Source of the DNA: Perkinsus chesapeaki
Taxonomy: Eukaryota; Perkinsozoa; Perkinsida; Perkinsidae
Length of the DNA stretch: 26,598 nt
Direction of reading: 5' to 3'
Assembly (NCBI GenBank): GCA_013115145.1
Contig: JAAPAO010000505.1
Location: 1-26,598, forward strand
A program made the translations under genes and the position numbers. Position 1 is the first letter of the stretch. Every line of letters starts with the position of its first letter. This document shows positions 22,614 through 26,598 of the stretch, one piece after another. A model generated the notes under the pieces. That model ran no database searches. It saw only the letters and a program-made list of their open reading frames with translations, and was not told the DNA's origin.

Positions 22614-22640
22614 GGTACACGACCAATTTGGTCGTGTACC
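22614..22640. repeat. Perfect 13-bp inverted repeat, single-base centre
   Basis: GGTACACGACCAA, then T, then TTGGTCGTGTACC. This is the longest perfect palindrome of the island. A one-base centre is too tight for a normal RNA loop, so in RNA the inner pairs would open, while in DNA it could extrude as a cruciform or bind a dimeric protein. Confidence 0.9.
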
Positions 22641-23067
22641 TATGGTGGAGTGATATTATGTTGAATCTTGAGAACCAAAGGAGGCTGTGTACCCTTGATG
22701 GGCAATCAAACTGTCTAAGAACTACGCAGTGTGTAGTGTGTGAACTGAGTTAACACCGTTGTATAGTATACACCCGTAGTCAGTACGACCATCAGGCACT
22801 GCAGTCGCTGCGATCAGTCATGATCTCACTGAGGCTCGATGAAGTCCTCATCGGTCATGCACAATCTCACTAAAAGTACTTCTCTCAACTGTCAATCTCT
22901 TCGTCAATAATACGAACCTGTTTCTGAGAGCATCGCCTTGAATCACAACCCTCCTGATAAAGATGTCTACATTCCGGCGAAGTGTACCCCAGCTAGGGGT
23001 ATAGCTTACCTCCTGTTGGCTCCCGTTAAAGAGGCTCTAATCGTGCGGAGGCTCTCCCCACAAGAAG

Positions 23068-23187
23068 GCTCTCCCCGGGAGAGCATGATCTGACTTTAAG
23101 TCCAGCTTGAACCTAGTGCGAGCTTCCAACCAGATAAGTATGGATCTACAGTGCTTCGGATAGAGTCCGTCTTATCGAACGCTGTAG
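23068..23187. repeat. Two adjacent hairpins at the right end of the island
   Basis: GCTCTCCC-C-GGGAGAGC (23068-23084) is a perfect G/C-rich 8-bp stem. CTACAG (23146-23151) pairs with CTGTAG (23182-23187) and encloses TTCGGA...TCCG and CGAA words that can pair inside it, giving a nested stem. Both lie upstream of the putative terminal exon at 23250. Confidence 0.75.
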
Positions 23188-23249
23188 CTACATACAGTAT
23201 TAATTGATCGTATCGACCTTTATTCTTTTCTGTCCCATTCTGCCCGCAG

Positions 23250-23431
23250 CAATTCCGATTGGCCAAGGCCCTTCCACAAGTGAGCTCGCCGAGCATGTCG
23301 AGGACGTCCTGTTAGCTGCATTTCTAGCCGAGATTTGTAGAGATAATCTCATTCTTAATGATATGGAGCAAGGCATATCTGTATCGCTGCTCCGCGGGTC
23401 TTCGAGGCTATATCATAAATTCCTCGTATAA
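23250..23431 (+). CDS. Possible terminal exon of an unidentified gene
   Basis: After a good acceptor (pyrimidine-rich, ending CCCGCAG at 23249) a frame runs 182 nt to a TAA. It reads as a helical segment with ELAEHVEDVLLAAFLAEICR and a basic C-terminus. No partner exon is identified upstream in the hairpin-rich island, and a very short alternative exon (QFRLAKALPQ, then a GTGAGC donor) uses the same acceptor in a different frame. Family unknown. Confidence 0.3.
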
Positions 23432-23507
23432 TCGCCATAATTTCTACTCAAGAGATTCACCGTAAATGTCTGCCAGCGTTGCTGTTTAGGTGCCATCCTT
23501 CATTAAT

Positions 23508-24375
23508 ATGTGGTTCCCCTTCGCGTGGGGTGTAGCCATCGCGTCCAGTATTGGTTTTGCTATGCCTGCTGCCGTGGTCTCGGCGAAAGGGTTGACTGCG
23601 TTCTTCTTTCTGAGAGGAGGAGCTGCGGCAGCCGCGGTGAGCTTGCACCTTCTTTAAGTTGTATATTCCCCAGTCTGCTCCTACACAGGATAATCACCGA
23701 AATCTACTTTGATAAATTTCCTATGAGTTTGACGTTCGGCTCTAGAACTGGCTGTTATTGGTTGGAATTGTCATCACCGAGAGAGCGTCGAGTCAGGTCC
23801 TTTGGAGAGACATGAAATATCCTTCTAAGGAGCCCCCAGAGTCTACACCAGTCGTCGTGAGGGAGAAGGAGGGAATGAAATTTGGTTTCTCCCAGTTGAC
23901 CAAGGGAGAGCTGGCGATGTTGAGCTTCATTAATTTGGCGGCGGGCGCACAGTATATATCAGCGTAAGTGTTGATGTTCGGATGTGTGATAGAAAATGAT
24001 GAAATATAAAATCTGCTATGCTAGATGGGAAATTTATTGGTCTCTTTGGTTGGGAATTTTTTTCAGAAACTTCCGGCACGTCTTGAGACCGTGCAAGGTT
24101 GTTAGCTAACCGCCCGGCGTAGACTTGAAATCGCCTCATTACAGTGCGCCAGTATCTCAGACTTGCCAAATCTATCAGGGATGGCATATAGCGTTGTTGC
24201 TCATCAGATTGGTCGATCCATCTTGGGCATCCTATGCGCTCATCACGGGCTCGACACTGGCAGCTGGATTATTTCCGAAACAAATGGTGAGATCTTTCAT
24301 ATCTTTCCTCGATGTGTTTGTGTGTCACTCCATCTCCTGTATTGGACACCACAGGCGGTGGCATTGGCGGATTGA
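23508..24375 (+). CDS. Small predicted multi-span membrane protein
   Basis: Four exons, 23508-23636, 23746-23963, 24145-24286 and 24355-24375, agree in phase and give 169 aa. Introns are 109, 181 and 68 nt. The N-terminus is hydrophobic from residue 1 (MWFPFAWGVAIASSIG), followed by a second hydrophobic segment (GLTAFFFL) and a third (NWLLLVGIVIT). A polar loop with MKYPSKEPPES comes next, then two more apolar segments (LAMLSFINLAAGA and ASYALITGSTLAAGLF) and a short tail. I infer four or five membrane spans; a signal peptide or organelle-targeting role for the start is possible. Family not recognised. The loop word MKYPS recurs in the next gene, which suggests relatedness. Confidence 0.6.
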
Positions 24376-24699
24376 GTAGCAATAGAGATACTGCTATATC
24401 AATATTGCTCACAGTTCGATCCGACGTGGATGGACTTGTCAACTACGGCGCTGGGATCCTCCAGTGCTGTTGTTGGTGCTCCTGTGTTGTCCAGAAATGA
24501 GGAATCGGAGGAATCTACAAGTTGAAAATGAGCATTAAATTACATACTTTGCATCCCTATTGAGTTTGGAAACTGAGCTTGAGGAAGCTGGCAGGTACTG
24601 CCAGAAGATCAGAAACCTTTTTAGGAGCTTCAAGCTGGAATCTGCATCGTTTTTAGTCTCGACGAGACAAGGATCTCCGCGCACCTCTGCATCGCCGAA
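24376..24699. other. Intergenic region between the two membrane-protein genes
   Basis: About 0.32 kb. An open stretch reading LETELEEAGRYCQKI at about 24566-24660 looks slightly protein-like but has no ATG and no partner exon, so it is not called. Otherwise I see nothing. Confidence 0.4.
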
Positions 24700-26288
24700 A
24701 TGCCCACCAAGGCGGTTTCTAGACTTACCGAAGCGTGGGACTCGGAAATCGCGCACACTTTTGGAAATAAACCTGTTGTGGTCGATTTGTTCGAGGGGAT
24801 CATGACGTGTTGTTTGGCCCTGGTGAGCAGGAAACGCGAGAATGAAATTGCGGAGTGTAAAAAAGTAAACATGTTATCAGGCTCTCGCCCGCAAATAGGA
24901 ATTTGCGATGTGAGAAAGGTAACCGTTGAGTGACTTGTATTGATCAGGGTGCAGCGGCTCTGGCAGTTGGCGCTCCACTGGGGTTGATGACAGGGCCGTA
25001 CAGTGTTCCATTCTTGGAACTCTTGCCAGTGCAGGTAGGTCTACTCTGGAGAAATGTGAGTTATTATGTCATATATCAGGCAGCGCTGTGGTATGCCTCG
25101 TCTTGCGTTAATTATTCCTTCTGTCATGAAGGTCAGAGTGTACCGATTGCAGTGACTGGTGTTGCAGCTTTTGGTAGGGAAGGGGCTCATCAAGGTTCGT
25201 AGAAATGTGTTCGTCCATGGGCAGAAGTAGGTGAAATAAAAATGAGATTCTGGGGCATTTGGTTCTCTTCTCACTAGTAGGTGAACACTCGAAACTCGAT
25301 ACAGACATATTTTGAATTTCTGTAAGTGATGTGAAATCTTCTGGTAGTGGTTAAAGTTAAAGTGAAGGTAGTGTTGAATCTGTTCTTGTACTTCTTTTTC
25401 CCTTACAATTTTCATCACCTTCTCCCCGTTGGAAGATATCTGTGCTCTATGACTGCATGGAGAGGAGTTTCTCGGCGGCGTTACTGCTCGTAGATTACTG
25501 TAGTGCCTTGCGTTTGCTGTCAAAATTCCATCCTTGGAAGGCTCCCCCGGAACCGCCGTTAGCCCGGATGAAATATCCTTCAGGTCTGGCAGCATATCTT
25601 GGTGGCCTTCATCAAGTATTTACGACGTGTTGGTTCCTCAACTCGTCGTTTTTGCTATGGCGAACGTAAGCACGAAAGAACCGCTTTCATCGGTGCACTG
25701 TTCTCTGTCTGTTACATATCCCGACAGACACAATAATGGATTTGAGCGTGCTGAGTGGAAGGCAAGAAGGCTCCAGGGATCCGACTGGCTCTCGAAAAAA
25801 CATGCCAAAAATGTGCTCCAGGTGAGCACCTCGAGATGGGAAAAGAAAATTTTACCGAGAAATTCCGTAAAAAATGAAGCTGTTTTCTCGCAGCAACGAG
25901 ATATGGGGAATATGTCGCGGGACAGGAAGCGAGTGTCTGCAGGAAATTTAGTGGTTTCCGAGCTCGCTTCGTGGATGGCGATCGAAATATGTTTTGCTGC
26001 TGTCAGTGGTGGTTCGGGGCTGGCATGATCATGGCAACTGTGATGGGGCGAAACTTCAGCTCGAGATCTGGTATGGTCCATCGCGAGGCTGATACAGAGA
26101 GTATGTCACTGGAGATGAAGGGAACGAACGTTGAATCACGAACGGCAAGGATGACCTCATGATTGTCACGACGGGAGTCCGACATGTTTCTGACACCTCT
26201 AGCTGTTTTGTCTGCAGAATGGGGCTGGTCGATCGTGAAAGGGTCTCTTTTTCAAGCGCAATACTGGGAGTTCTACCGCCGTCCTTAG
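24700..26288 (+). CDS. Predicted membrane protein, possible paralogue of the preceding gene
   Basis: Six exons with consistent phases: 24700-24822, 24948-25034, 25436-25665, 25728-25821, 26007-26070 and 26218-26288, giving 222 aa. Introns measure 125, 401, 62, 185 and 147 nt. After a polar start (MPTKAVSRLTEAWDSEI) come apolar segments IMTCCLALGAAALAVGAPLG, FSAALLLVDYC and GLHQVFTTCWFLNSSFLLW, then a basic loop (WKARRLQGSDWLSKKHAK), another apolar stretch (WWFGAGMIMATVMG) and an aromatic C-terminus (GWSIVKGSLFQAQYWEFYRR). Four membrane spans are likely. APPEP...MKYPSG before the third span recalls MKYPSKEPPES in the neighbour, but the similarity is short. The family is unknown to me. The acceptor of exon 3 (GTTGGAAG) is the weakest junction. 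Confidence 0.58.
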
Positions 26289-26376
26289 TCTTTAGAGCTC
26301 AATATCCCCACTGTATCGCCGTAGGGAGGGCACTTGTTGCCGTAGCAGACGATTGGAGATCCAGCAGAATTCCGCC

Positions 26377-26598
26377 ATGCTTCATGACTATTCTACTTGG
26401 GCCATCTCAAGCATGCAGCTGCCGCCCGAACATCGCCCGAAGATTATTTCCAGGAGGCAGGTGCCAACTTGCATGTGTCTTGCATATATTCGCGCGCTTT
26501 TGAAATTCCGCTATCTTTCTTTGGTTTTGTAGAGAGTTGACGTTCATCGCCACTGGTGTTACTCAAATCGTTGCCGGGCATAGAAATGCAAAGGTATA
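26377..26598 (+). CDS. 5' end of an unknown gene, leaves the window
   Basis: Two exons are proposed: 26377-26460 (28 codons beginning MLHDYSTWAISSMQ) and 26537-26593 (19 codons, LTFIATGVTQIVAGHRNAK), each ending in phase 0 before GTGCCA and GTATA respectively. The second exon looks like the start of an apolar helix. The gene is on the same strand as the preceding membrane-protein genes and 89 bp downstream of the last stop. Too little is present to name it. Confidence 0.38.

Larger units (their letters stand above)
22019..23249. other. Non-coding island rich in short perfect inverted repeats
   Basis: About 1.2 kb without a convincing reading frame but with at least nine short inverted repeats: 22263-22280, 22271-22289, 22434-22448, 22455-22473, 22488-22500, 22614-22640, 22721-22737, 22761-22771, 22985-23001, 23068-23084 and 23146-23187. 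Several have loops of one to five bases, which favours RNA or cruciform folding. The segment also contains a local direct repeat of GGCTCTCCCC (23050 and 23068 areas). No known RNA family is recognised. Confidence 0.65.

Noticed and set aside
1-26598. CRISPR array, defence island, or biosynthetic cluster
   Set aside because: The window is eukaryotic, the only tandem array is the 42-bp minisatellite without spacers, and the recognised genes do not form a pathway.

Overview
The window is nuclear DNA of a eukaryotic microbe. No long prokaryote-style operons are present. Instead, coding blocks with clear family matches are split by GT-AG introns of about 41 to 542 nt, and the reading phases agree at nearly every junction. 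A flagellar-type Dpy-30 motif, unusual P5-type ATPases, dense small genes on both strands and moderate GC suggest a flagellated protist. An alveolate such as Perkinsus is my best guess, but this is inference; no rRNA or other taxonomic marker is present.

Layout. Positions 1-8003 (minus strand) hold two head-to-tail copies of a P5-type transport ATPase. The first runs off the left edge. The second is complete (about 1309 aa, three exons). Both have introns at the same two positions and both carry NPMLP where P5B pumps normally have PPALP. From 8625 onward everything I can support is on the plus strand: elongin C (8625-10212, four exons), a one-exon unknown protein with propeller-like sequence (10469-11515), a gene-poor stretch ending in a long inverted repeat, a twelve-exon gene joining leucine-rich repeats to a Dpy-30-like C-terminus (12758-16215), an unrecognised four-exon gene (17024-18221), the 3' exon of another unknown gene (18613-19041) followed by a 42-bp minisatellite, an AMSH-type JAMM deubiquitinase reduced to its catalytic domain (19493-20594), a charged coiled-coil gene (about 20692-22018), a 1.2-kb non-coding island full of short perfect inverted repeats, two small predicted multi-span membrane proteins (23508-24375 and 24700-26288), and the start of a further gene that leaves the right edge.

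These genes do not form one obvious pathway. Elongin C and AMSH both act in ubiquitin biology, but they are about 9 kb apart and nothing links them. The P5 ATPases and elongin C are transcribed away from each other across a 0.6-kb intergenic region. The most useful signals are the NPMLP substitution, the codon-usage mosaicism and near-identical patch in the ATPase pair, the LRR/Dpy-30 fusion, the minimal AMSH, and the hairpin-rich non-coding DNA. I saw no CRISPR array, rRNA, convincing tRNA, virus or transposase.
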